DNA of 64,000 nucleotides from an uncultured Mycoplasmatota bacterium. Its GTDB lineage: Bacteria > Bacillota_I > Bacilli_A > RF39 > UBA660. Position 1 is the stretch's first letter, and each line of letters opens with the position of its first letter. Location of the stretch: contig CAMSCJ010000003.1 of the NCBI GenBank assembly GCA_947056845.1, positions 46,038-110,037 of the forward strand, in the 5' to 3' direction. The position numbers and the translations under genes are program-made. The notes beneath the pieces are model-generated. The model saw nothing but the letters and a program-made list of their open reading frames with translations. It was not told the origin of the DNA and ran no database searches. Below are positions 54,912 to 62,932 of this stretch, piece after piece.

Positions 54912-55597
54912 AGAAATTATTAAATTTTTTTATTAGGATTTTTAATGTAGAAAATAATATATTTTTTATAGGTAGTGCTGATAAATTGCCAGAACCATTA
55001 TCTAAAGATGAAGAGATAAAATATGTTGAAAAGTCGATGAATGGGGATATATTAGCTCGTGAAAAATTGATTGAACATAATTTAAGATTGGTCGTTTTTT
55101 TATCTAAGAAGTACGAAAATACGGGTGTTGATTTAGAAGATTTGGTTAGTATTGGTACAATTGGATTAATTAAGGGTGTTAATACTTATAAACTTGATAA
55201 AAATATTAAGCTTGCAACGTATGCATCACGTTGTATCGATAATGAGATTTTAATGTTTTTGCGAAAAAATAAACGCCGAAAAACTGAGGTTAGTTTCGAG
55301 GATAATTTAAGTTATGATTCAGAAGGAAATGAATTACATCTTGAGGATATTTTAGGAACAGAAAATGATATTGTTACAAAGGGTTTAGAGAATGAAACTG
55401 AGAGAAAAATTTTATATGAAGAGATTGAGAAATTAAATCCTCGTGATAAACAAATAATGATTTTACGATATGGTTTATTCAATCATAAGGAATTAACTCA
55501 AAAAGAGGTAGCAACACTTTTAGGTATAAGTCAATCATATATATCGCGAATTGAAAAGAAAGTTATTAGAAGGATTCAAAATATTACTAAAATTTAA
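54905..55597 (+). CDS. sigE: Sporulation sigma factor SigE (pro-form)
   Basis: A 230-aa sigma factor for early mother-cell transcription. Residues 1-25 (MLKKLLNFFIRIFNVENN) form a hydrophobic pro-sequence removed by SpoIIGA. Region 2 (EHNLRLVVFLSKKYENTG, DLVSIGTIGLIKGVNTY, KLATYASRCIDNEILMFLRKNK) and region 4 (LTQKEVATLLGISQSYISRIEKK) are intact. ATG 54905 follows TTGGAGGG and overlaps the spoIIGA stop. Unlike Bacillus, sigG does not follow. Confidence 0.94.
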   Translation: MLKKLLNFFIRIFNVENNIFFIGSADKLPEPLSKDEEIKYVEKSMNGDILAREKLIEHNLRLVVFLSKKYENTGVDLEDLVSIGTIGLIKGVNTYKLDKNIKLATYASRCIDNEILMFLRKNKRRKTEVSFEDNLSYDSEGNELHLEDILGTENDIVTKGLENETERKILYEEIEKLNPRDKQIMILRYGLFNHKELTQKEVATLLGISQSYISRIEKKVIRRIQNITKI

Positions 55598-55665
55598 AAA
55601 ATATATTTATCTATATTTTTTTTTATGATATAATTTTATCAATGATAAGGATAAGGGGAATAAAT

Positions 55666-57012
55666 ATGAAAAAAAAGGAACAAAAAAGTGTCGATAGTGT
55701 GATTAAAGAAACTAATAAAGAAACAAAGGTTGAAAATTTTGATAATAATGTTGGGCTTAAAGATTATAAATTCGTGATAATTTTATTAGTAGTAATTGCC
55801 ATTTTTGCTTTTTCAATGCCTTTAATTTCTACTGGGATAAAAAAATTAGAAGAATCAAATTTTATTGATAATTTGTTTTCGAAGAATAATGATGTTCCAG
55901 TAGATAATATTGATAATAAAGTTCCTGATAAGGTAGAAATTGTTAATGCCGATAAAAGTGGTGCTAACGCGCCAGTATTAAGGGATGGCATGATACCTGT
56001 TAGGTATAACTATATTGAGGAAAAATGGGTAAAGGCAAATGCTGATAATCCTAGTGCAAATAGTTGGTATAATTATACTGAAAAGAAATGGGCTAATGCG
56101 ATATTGGTTCGTGAAAATGGTACTAAGACACGTGAATTTTATGAAAATGCTGCACCTGATACAATTATTAATGATGAGGATATTTTGGCTTTTTATGTTT
56201 GGATACCACGTTATAAGTATTCAATTGTATCTAGTACTGGTTTTCAGCAGATTGATATCGTTTTTGAGGAAACGACAGCTACAAAGACGACAGGACCAAA
56301 TTATATAACTCATCCTGCTTTTACATTTGATGGAAATGAATTATCTGGTATTTGGGTTGGAAAGTTTGAAGTTACAGGAAATAGTAATAATTTGACAATC
56401 TTACCTAACCAAAGTGCTGTTGTAAATCAAAATATTTCTAATATGTTTAATTCTATTCAAGGATTTTATAATTCATATTATGGTTTAAATAAGGAAACAA
56501 CAAATTTGCGTTTAATCAAAAATAGTGAGTGGGGAGCTATTGTGTATTTGACAAATTCCAAGTATGGCATTTGTAGAAATAAGGAATGCACTGAAATGAG
56601 TCCATATAATCTTGATTATAGTTCTGATGAGGGGATTAAGTCTAGTACAACCGGAAATATAACAGGTGTTTATGCGATGAATGGTAGTGTCATGGAATAT
56701 GTAATGGGTAATAATAATGGTGTTGTTGGAGAATCTGGATTTGATAGCGTGTGGATGTCTGAAAATAGAAAATATTATGATAATTATTCAGATGGCGGTG
56801 AAGGAGAGTACATGCGCGGTATATTAGGTGATGCAACTATTGAATTTGGACCATTTAATAATGGACAAAGTAGTTGGAATAACAGTTTTTCAAAATTTGT
56901 TACTAGTGAAAATCCTTGGTTCTTTCGTGATATAAACAATAGTATTTATTCATTTAGTGGATATACAGGTGGTGCACATTATCAAGTCGGTTTTAGATTA
57001 AGTTTAAGTTAA
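55666..57012 (+). CDS. Membrane-anchored surface protein with C-type-lectin/FGE-like end
   Basis: A 448-aa protein with one membrane segment (about 36-58) and an outside part. Two small NYxEEKWxxAN repeats (about 118-145: YIEEKWVKAN and YTEKKWANA) precede a domain running to the end. That domain resembles the formylglycine-generating-enzyme/C-type-lectin fold: GIWVGKFEVTGN, LRLIKNSEWGAIVYL, GVYAMNGSVMEYVMG and the closing YQVGFRLSLS. The FGE active-site cysteines are not evident, so binding is likelier than catalysis. ATG 55666 after AAGGGGAA is preferred to an upstream ATG at 55642. Transcribed alone. Confidence 0.65.
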   Translation: MKKKEQKSVDSVIKETNKETKVENFDNNVGLKDYKFVIILLVVIAIFAFSMPLISTGIKKLEESNFIDNLFSKNNDVPVDNIDNKVPDKVEIVNADKSGANAPVLRDGMIPVRYNYIEEKWVKANADNPSANSWYNYTEKKWANAILVRENGTKTREFYENAAPDTIINDEDILAFYVWIPRYKYSIVSSTGFQQIDIVFEETTATKTTGPNYITHPAFTFDGNELSGIWVGKFEVTGNSNNLTILPNQSAVVNQNISNMFNSIQGFYNSYYGLNKETTNLRLIKNSEWGAIVYLTNSKYGICRNKECTEMSPYNLDYSSDEGIKSSTTGNITGVYAMNGSVMEYVMGNNNGVVGESGFDSVWMSENRKYYDNYSDGGEGEYMRGILGDATIEFGPFNNGQSSWNNSFSKFVTSENPWFFRDINNSIYSFSGYTGGAHYQVGFRLSLS

Positions 57013-57018
57013 TTTAGA

Positions 57019-57049
57019 AAATATTGAAGAAATTTCAATATTTTTTTGC
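57019..57049 (+). terminator. Terminator before mutL
   Basis: AAATATTGAA pairs with TTCAATATTT, then T residues. Confidence 0.8.
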
Positions 57050-57071
57050 TATAATAGTTGTGGTGATAAAA

Positions 57072-58907
57072 ATGTCGAAAATAATGGTCATGGATGAAAT
57101 TTTAGCTAATAAGATTGCAGCTGGAGAAGTCGTTGAAAAATGTGCTTCAGTTGTAAAAGAATTAGTTGAAAATAGTATTGATGCAGGCAGTAATGAAATT
57201 AAAATAGAACTGATTGAAGCTGGAACAAAACAGATTAGAATTATAGATAATGGTAGTGGTATGGATAGGGATGATGCAGTACTTGCTTTTTCTCGTCATG
57301 CTACAAGTAAACTAAAAACAGAGGATGATTTATATAGAATTGAAACATTAGGCTTTCGTGGTGAAGCTTTAGCATCAATCGCGTCTGTTAGTAAAATTGA
57401 GTTAAAAACTTCAACAGGTGGAGTTGGTACATTAGTGAGTATTAACGGTGGTAAAATTGAAAATGTTAGTGAAGCAGATGCACGAGTTGGTACAATTATA
57501 ACTGTTAGTGATTTATTTTATAATACACCAGCTAGATTAAAACATTTGAAAAGTTTATATACAGAGCTAGCTAATATTACCGAATATGTTAATAAAATGT
57601 CTTTGTCACATCCAGAAATTAAGTTTATTTTAATAAATAATGGAAGTACGATTTTAAATACAGATGGGTCTGGTAATTTATTAAAAACAATTTCGTCTAT
57701 TTTTGGGGTTAATATTGCTAAGAAAATGATAGAGGTTAATAGTGAGGATAATGATTATATTGTAAGCGGTTTTATAACATTACCGGAAGTTATGCGTTCT
57801 AGTAGAAATGGGATTATAACTTTAGTTAATGGTAGAGTTGTTAGAAATGCTGATATTAATAGAGTTATTAATGATAGTTATCATGGCTATAAACCAGATA
57901 ATAGGTATCCAATTGTTGTTTTAAATATTGAAGTTGACCCAAGTTTAGTTGATGTTAATATTCATCCAACAAAAATGGATATTAAATTTGGCAAAATGGA
58001 AGAGTTATTATCTTTAATAGAAAATATGATAAAAAAAGCCTTAAAAAAACGAGTTTTAATACCTCATATTGAAGTTACTGAAAATAATAGTTTTATTGGT
58101 TTTGATGCAAAAGAATCTTTTGATGTAGGAGAAAAAGTTGAAAGGCCGAAATATGAAGAAATAACCTTAGACTTGGAAAGAGTTGGTGAAGGCGAAATCG
58201 TATATACGAATCAAAATTCTAATCATAATTTCGATAATAATCCTAAAGTAACGCAGGAAGAATTAAAGACAGAAATAAATACTGAACAATGTTTATTTGA
58301 TATAGAAGAAAGTACTGAAAAATTACCAGAATTATATCCAGTTGGCTTAGTTCATGGCACTTACATTATTTGTCAAAATGAACGTGGTATGTATTTAATT
58401 GACCAACATGCTGCCAAAGAGCGAATTAATTTTGAATATTATCGCGAAAAATTGGGAAATCCAAAACCAGATGCAATCTCAATGTTAATACCTCTTACAT
58501 TTGAGTTTTCAAATAATGAATATATGATTTTAAAAGAAAATTTTTCGATTTTAGAAAATATGGGATTTGAAGTTGATGAGTTTGGGGTTAATTCAATAGT
58601 TATAAAAGCGCATCCAACATGGATTCCGATTAGGAATGAAGATAAAGCAATAAGATTGATTATTGATTTAGTTATTAATAAGGAAAAGAATTTTTCACTT
58701 GCTAAATTTAATGAACATGTTGCTGCAACCGTTAGTTGTAAAGCCTCTATTAAGGCTAATGAAAATATTACTTTGGAAGAAATGGAAAATTTGATTAGCG
58801 ATTTAAGAAAATGTAGAAATCCATTTAATTGTCCACATGGTAGACCGACGATTATTTATTATTCAAAATATGATTTAGAAAAGTTATTTAAAAGAAGTGG
58901 ATTTTGA
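57072..58907 (+). CDS. mutL: DNA mismatch repair protein MutL
   Basis: A 611-aa GHKL ATPase of mismatch repair. The N-terminal domain shows LANKIAAGEVVEK, ELVENSIDAGS, DNGSGM, RHATSKL and GFRGEAL; the C-terminal domain holds the endonuclease motif DQHAAKERINFE, so it should nick DNA by itself, as in organisms without MutH. CPHGRP near the end is the conserved zinc-site motif. ATG 57072 is chosen because the upstream in-frame extension runs through the terminator. mutS is not in the window. Confidence 0.95.
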   Translation: MSKIMVMDEILANKIAAGEVVEKCASVVKELVENSIDAGSNEIKIELIEAGTKQIRIIDNGSGMDRDDAVLAFSRHATSKLKTEDDLYRIETLGFRGEALASIASVSKIELKTSTGGVGTLVSINGGKIENVSEADARVGTIITVSDLFYNTPARLKHLKSLYTELANITEYVNKMSLSHPEIKFILINNGSTILNTDGSGNLLKTISSIFGVNIAKKMIEVNSEDNDYIVSGFITLPEVMRSSRNGIITLVNGRVVRNADINRVINDSYHGYKPDNRYPIVVLNIEVDPSLVDVNIHPTKMDIKFGKMEELLSLIENMIKKALKKRVLIPHIEVTENNSFIGFDAKESFDVGEKVERPKYEEITLDLERVGEGEIVYTNQNSNHNFDNNPKVTQEELKTEINTEQCLFDIEESTEKLPELYPVGLVHGTYIICQNERGMYLIDQHAAKERINFEYYREKLGNPKPDAISMLIPLTFEFSNNEYMILKENFSILENMGFEVDEFGVNSIVIKAHPTWIPIRNEDKAIRLIIDLVINKEKNFSLAKFNEHVAATVSCKASIKANENITLEEMENLISDLRKCRNPFNCPHGRPTIIYYSKYDLEKLFKRSGF

Positions 58908-59027
58908 TATAAATTTCCATCATTTTTAACGTTATAAAAAGTTCCTTTTTATAGATATTAATTCTAATAATAAAAAAACAATTATTTAATTAGTGATGTC
59001 ATAAATATTAAAAAAGAATATGATTAA

Positions 59028-59316
59028 AATACAGGCAAAGATAAAGAAGAAATAATCATTGATTTTGATAAATTATTATCTATTAATAAAGATACAGTTG
59101 GTTGGATTAGATTAAATAATAACAAAATAAATTATCCAATTGTTCATACTAGTGATAATGAATTTTAAAATTTTCTTAATACAATTAGTGCAAGAAGCTA
59201 TAGAGATTTTAATGTCGAATTAAATGCGAATGATGTTATTTTGGCGCTATCTACTTGTGTTGGAACAGGTAATACAAGTAAAAGAAATGTTGTACACGCT
59301 AAGAGAATAAATTAAA
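59028..59316 (+). pseudogene. Decayed class B sortase gene
   Basis: The frame from 59028 reads TVGWIRLNNNKINYPIVHTS, the sortase B N-terminal block, then hits a stop at 59166. After it, ILALSTCVG carries the catalytic Cys block (family LSTC), and VVHAKRI follows only after a one-base shift in an A run at 59280-59284. The middle third, with the catalytic His, is deleted. A stop, a deletion and a frameshift together make it a clear pseudogene. Sortase B attaches proteins to the wall; no sortase substrate with an LPxTG-like end is evident in the window. Confidence 0.78.
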
Positions 59317-59325
59317 ATTGTTTGT

Positions 59326-59355
59326 TGACATAGTCATAAATTAAATGTTATGATA
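59326..59355 (+). promoter_or_regulatory. Promoter of the 113-aa orphan gene
   Basis: TTGACA (59326-59331), 18 nt, TATGAT (59350-59355). The -10 covers an upstream in-frame ATG, which supports the start at 59386. Confidence 0.7.
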
Positions 59356-59385
59356 CATATTGTTAAATTAAGGGAGAGAAAGAAA

Positions 59386-59727
59386 ATGTATCAACATTTG
59401 ACATTAGAACAAATAAAGAAATTTTTAAAACATACTAGACAAGATATTCTTGTTACTAAGATTAATAGAAATATTGTAGCTAGTGAGTTCCATCTTATTG
59501 GAATTATTGAAATATTAAAAACAATAAAATCAACAGATTTAAATAGTTTAATTTTATCATCTACTGAATACTTTTGGTTAAATAATCCCAATGTTGATGT
59601 TTTAATGTTTGCGTCGATGTTAGCATTAGGTCTAACTTGGTATTATTATCAAAATGAATTAACTGATTTATATGAAACAATAAATGAGTTAAATCTTGAA
59701 AAAGATAAAAAGGTTTTTATTAAATAA
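59386..59727 (+). CDS. Small orphan protein (113 aa)
   Basis: A 113-aa protein of no recognised family, helix-rich, starting MYQHLTLEQIKKFLKHTRQD. A moderately hydrophobic stretch (VLMFASMLALGLTWYYY, about 69-85) could be a membrane segment. The ATG follows AAGGGAGAG. It has its own promoter and lies just after the sortase remnant. Confidence 0.6.
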   Translation: MYQHLTLEQIKKFLKHTRQDILVTKINRNIVASEFHLIGIIEILKTIKSTDLNSLILSSTEYFWLNNPNVDVLMFASMLALGLTWYYYQNELTDLYETINELNLEKDKKVFIK

Positions 59728-59826
59728 ACTATTAGGTTATAATATAACTTAATTTTTTAATTTTGATTGACAAAATATTAATATTTATGTTATATTGGAA
59801 AAGTCTGTTTGAAAAGGGGGATATTT

Positions 59827-60183
59827 ATGAATATTGTAGATTCAAAATTTAAAATATTAGCTCATAATAATTTAAATGTAGTAGGTAAAACTAAAGCTTT
59901 AAAGAAAACAGATACTTTTGCTGAGTTAATCAAATTAGGATTAGCTTCAAATAATTCTGTTTCTGAGCATATTATTTGGCATGCATATAACGGTAAAAGG
60001 AATGATACTGTAGGTCAACCAAAAACAATTTTATCAACAATGAAAGAAGCCTTAGTAGCTTATAGTCAAAGAATAAAAGAAGCTGTAGATTGCGGTTTTA
60101 TTGAAGAACCAAAAAATTTACAAAGGGATTTAGAAAAGCATTTAGAAAAGCATTTAGTATATACAAATACAAAGCCATTTTAA
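59827..60183 (+). CDS. Small orphan protein (118 aa)
   Basis: A 118-aa soluble protein, unknown family. It begins MNIVDSKFKILAHNNL and ends in a duplicated LEKHLEKH run. ATG 59827 follows AAAAGGGGG. A promoter of its own is visible: TTGACA (59767-59772), 18 nt, TATATT (59791-59796). A terminator (60175-60198) overlaps the stop codon. Confidence 0.6.
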   Translation: MNIVDSKFKILAHNNLNVVGKTKALKKTDTFAELIKLGLASNNSVSEHIIWHAYNGKRNDTVGQPKTILSTMKEALVAYSQRIKEAVDCGFIEEPKNLQRDLEKHLEKHLVYTNTKPF

Positions 60184-60198
60184 TAATGGTTTTTTTTA
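60175..60198 (+). terminator. Terminator after the 118-aa gene
   Basis: CCATT pairs with AATGG around a short loop, followed by eight T residues. Confidence 0.65.
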
Positions 60199-60277
60199 AT
60201 TTATTAGAAAATTACTATTGACAAAGTATATTAATTTATGTTATTTTAAAATACTTTACCAAAAGGGAGGTGCGATA

Positions 60278-60514
60278 TTGAGTATGGATGATATAAGTTA
60301 TTTGAAAAAAGCAATAAATGATTTAAGAGATTCTATAAAAAGTAATACACAAGTTGTAGCTGAATATAGTAGGGCTATACATATTGGTAATTTATTAAAG
60401 ATGATGGAATTAGGTTTGTTATCGAAGGAAGATATTATAGCAAGTCCTTTTTATAATGAATATATAACAAAGTTAATTTCGCCTGCTAAGACAAAGAAAA
60501 AGTCATTATTTTAA
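60278..60514 (+). CDS. Small orphan protein (78 aa)
   Basis: A 78-aa helical, Lys-rich protein (SYLKKAINDLRDSIKSN, IGNLLKMMELGLLSKEDII) of unknown family. TTG 60278 lies seven nt after GGGAGG; ATG 60284 is two codons later and spaced 13 nt, so TTG is preferred. TTGACA (60218-60223) with a weak -10 17 nt on gives it its own promoter. It is convergent with the CotF-like genes. Confidence 0.55.
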   Translation: MSMDDISYLKKAINDLRDSIKSNTQVVAEYSRAIHIGNLLKMMELGLLSKEDIIASPFYNEYITKLISPAKTKKKSLF

Positions 60515-60526
60515 AATGACTTTTTT
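60497..60526. terminator. Terminator between the 78-aa gene and the CotF-like gene
   Basis: AAAAAGTCATT pairs with AATGACTTTTT; near-palindromic with A and T flanks, so usable in both directions. Confidence 0.75.
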
Positions 60527-60836
60527 AAGTTAATTGACTTAATTTTTGTGATAATTCATTACATTTTTGGGTAATTTTATTTTCTTCTTCTTTTTCTAAG
60601 GAATACCATCCTTTTTTAAACATCATATTATATAATTCTCGTTGTGCATTTTTAGTTTCGATAAAAAGCATAAGGATTTCTTCGTATAATGTATTATTAC
60701 TGGCTTCATTTAAAGCGATGCTTAAATTATCAGACATATTTTTTTCAGTTTCTAATATATCGTTTATATAATCGCGATCATTCATTTCTACTGTTTCTGG
60801 TACTTCTACTTTGGGATTTTCAATTTTTTGATTCAT
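60525..60836 (-). CDS. CotF-like spore coat protein (C-terminal-type part)
   Basis: A 103-aa protein with the coat F family pattern: MNDRDYINDILETEKNMSDNL, ALNEASNN, ILMLFIETKNAQRELYNMMFKKGWYSLE. CotF proteins are spore coat parts or their small relatives. It starts ten nt after the neighbouring 65-aa gene and shares its mRNA. Disordered residues 1-17 precede the domain. The call rests on sequence pattern; location in the coat or spore core is not shown. Confidence 0.8.
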   Translation of the reverse strand: MNQKIENPKVEVPETVEMNDRDYINDILETEKNMSDNLSIALNEASNNTLYEEILMLFIETKNAQRELYNMMFKKGWYSLEKEEENKITQKCNELSQKLSQLT

Positions 60837-60846
60837 ATAATTTCTC

Positions 60847-61044
60847 CTATCTTAAAATATTTATTAATTTTCGGCAATGTTCAGCGTGCATTGTACTAAC
60901 TCTTTCAATTAGTTCTTTAATTTCAGGGTCAGTTATTTCATTCGCAAAGTGTCTTGCTTTTTTACTAGCTATAAAATTCCAATCAAACATATCAGAAATA
61001 TATGCTAAATCTTTAGTTGAAATCATTAATGGTACTGTATTCAA
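60847..61044 (-). CDS. Short CotF-like spore protein
   Basis: A 65-aa helical protein: ISTKDLAYISDMFDWNFIASKKARHF, EITDPEIKELIERVSTMHAEHCRKLINIL, similar to the N-terminal half of CotF-type coat proteins. I chose TTG 61044 (nine nt after AGAAAGGA) over ATG 61053, which touches the ribosome binding site with no spacing. It precedes the longer CotF-like gene by ten nt, and both lie behind a forespore-type promoter, consistent with sporulation timing. Confidence 0.72.
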   Translation of the reverse strand: MNTVPLMISTKDLAYISDMFDWNFIASKKARHFANEITDPEIKELIERVSTMHAEHCRKLINILR

Positions 61045-61065
61045 AAAAATCATTCCTTTCTAATA

Positions 61066-61096
61066 TATATTGTCAATTTAATTTTGATAATATTCA
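61066..61096 (-). promoter_or_regulatory. Candidate forespore (sigma-G/F) promoter of the CotF-like pair
   Basis: Read leftward, TGAATA (61091-61096), 18 nt, CAATATA (61066-61072). It matches the Bacillus sigma-G pattern well and the candidate promoter before sigG. No good TTGACA/TATAAT pair is seen here. Confidence 0.55.
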
Positions 61097-61173
61097 AAAA
61101 AAGAATTAATACTATATTTTTATAAAAAAACATAGTATAATAAAGTAAGAAATTTGTTAGACGGGATGATAAT

Positions 61174-62868
61174 ATGAAATTAAAAAATAATTTTTTTTAT
61201 ACGATTAGAGAAGATATAAAGGATGAAGAATCAGTAAGTGGCAAACTACTAGTTAGAAGTGGTATGATTAAAAAAAATAGTAATGGTATTTATATGTATA
61301 CACAACTTGGTAGAAAGGTTGTCCAAAATATCGAAGAAATTGTTCGTGATGAGATGGATAAAGCAGGGGCAATGGAGGTTAGTATGCCTTTATTAATACC
61401 TGAAGAAATATATATTAATAGTGGACGTAGAACGATATTTGGCGATAATATGTTTACTTTAAATGACCGTTATAATAGGCCTTATTCTTTAGGTCCAACT
61501 CATGAGGAATTATTTGTTGAAATGGCTAAAAGTGGGATAAAATCATATAAAGATATGCCATTTAATTTATATCAGGTTCGCACTAAATTTAGAGATGAAA
61601 CACGTCCTCGTTATGGTCTTATTCGTACTCGTGAATTTACAATGAAAGATGCTTATAGCTTTGACGCCAATTTAGATGATTTAGATAAATCTTATCAAAT
61701 AATGTTTAATGCTTATCAATGTATTTTTAATCGAATTGGTCTTAATTATAAAATTGTTAGAGCTGATACAGGGGCAATGGGCGGATTACTTTCTGAAGAA
61801 TTTCAAGCAATAACAGATATTGGTGAAGATACATTAGTTTTATGTGATACTTGCGATTATGCCTCTAATATTGAAATTAGTGAGTGTGTTTTTAAAGATG
61901 AGATCGCTACTTGCGAAGCAAAGGTTAAAGAATTAATTCATACACCTAATGTTGGTTCGATTGTTGATTTAGAAAAAAGTTTAGATATTACAAGTAATAA
62001 AATGGTTAAAACTTTGATATATAAAGCGGGTAGTGAGTTAGTTGCTTGTCTTATTAAAGGTAATCGTGAATTAAATGAGGTAAAACTTTCTAAAATTTTA
62101 TCTGTTCCTGAGGTTGTTTTAGCAAGTGAAGAAGACGTTCAAAAAGTAACAGGAGCTAAAATAGGTTTTGCAGGCCCAATTGATTTAAAAATTAAAATTA
62201 TTATGGACCGTGAAGTTCAATATATGAAAAACTTTTTAGTAGGCGCAAATAAAACTGATTATCATTATATAAATGTTAATTTAAGTGATTTTAAATATGA
62301 TTTAATTGCGGATATTGTCAATGTTAAAGAAGGCGATATTTGTCCTAATTGTGGTGGCAAATTATATTTTACAAAAGGTATTGAAGTTGGTAATACTTTT
62401 AAATTAGGTGATAAATATTCAAAAAGCTTAGGCTTACAATATTTAGATCAAAACAATAAATTACAATATGTTCAAATGGGTTCTTATGGTATTGGTATTG
62501 AAAGAGTTATGGCAGCTGTTGCTGAACAAAATAATGATGAATTTGGACTTGTATGGCCAATTAGTATAGCGCCATATCAAGTAGCAATTGTTTTAATAAA
62601 TGAAAATGATGATAAACAAAAAGAAATTGCCGATAAATTATATGATGATTTAGCTGGTAATAATATTTCAGTTATTTATGATAATAGAAATGAAAGACCT
62701 GGTGTCAAATTTAATGATATGGACTTAATTGGTATACCAATTCGTTTAACAGTAGGTAAAAAGTCAAGCGAGGATCTAGTTGAATTTAAGTTAAGAACCG
62801 ATTCAACTTCAACTGATATAAATATTCAAGAGGTAGTAGAAAAAATAAAGAATATTTGTTTAAGCTAA
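61174..62868 (+). CDS. proS: Prolyl-tRNA synthetase
   Basis: A 564-aa class II synthetase of the bacterial type. Motif 1 lies in the N-terminal GRKVVQNIEEIVRDEMD region, motif 2 in RPRYGLIRTREFTMKDAY and motif 3 in GSYGIGIERVMAAV. The editing (YbaK-like) insertion occupies about residues 225-385, and the anticodon-binding domain ends the protein. It charges tRNA-Pro and clears mischarged alanine. Upstream there is only about 100 nt before the start, with no T-box structure. ATG 61174 follows GACGGGATGA. Confidence 0.95.
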   Translation: MKLKNNFFYTIREDIKDEESVSGKLLVRSGMIKKNSNGIYMYTQLGRKVVQNIEEIVRDEMDKAGAMEVSMPLLIPEEIYINSGRRTIFGDNMFTLNDRYNRPYSLGPTHEELFVEMAKSGIKSYKDMPFNLYQVRTKFRDETRPRYGLIRTREFTMKDAYSFDANLDDLDKSYQIMFNAYQCIFNRIGLNYKIVRADTGAMGGLLSEEFQAITDIGEDTLVLCDTCDYASNIEISECVFKDEIATCEAKVKELIHTPNVGSIVDLEKSLDITSNKMVKTLIYKAGSELVACLIKGNRELNEVKLSKILSVPEVVLASEEDVQKVTGAKIGFAGPIDLKIKIIMDREVQYMKNFLVGANKTDYHYINVNLSDFKYDLIADIVNVKEGDICPNCGGKLYFTKGIEVGNTFKLGDKYSKSLGLQYLDQNNKLQYVQMGSYGIGIERVMAAVAEQNNDEFGLVWPISIAPYQVAIVLINENDDKQKEIADKLYDDLAGNNISVIYDNRNERPGVKFNDMDLIGIPIRLTVGKKSSEDLVEFKLRTDSTSTDINIQEVVEKIKNICLS

Positions 62869-62932
62869 TTATTGACTAAAGAATAAAAAAATGGTAAATT
62901 TAAAGCATTGAGTTTTATAAGGGGAATTTAGT

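Noticed and set aside
55666..57012. Diversity-generating retroelement target
   Set aside because: No reverse transcriptase gene or template repeat lies in the window; only the fold resemblance remains, kept as a low-interest finding.
57024..57071. N-terminal extension of MutL
   Set aside because: It would be translated from the preceding terminator and lacks a ribosome site; ATG 57072 is better placed.
60689..61063. 124-aa ORF on the plus strand
   Set aside because: It is a shadow of the two CotF-like genes, which have family matches and ribosome sites on the other strand.
61060..61173. T-box leader for proS
   Set aside because: Only about 100 nt separate the genes, and neither a T-box sequence nor an antiterminator stem is visible.
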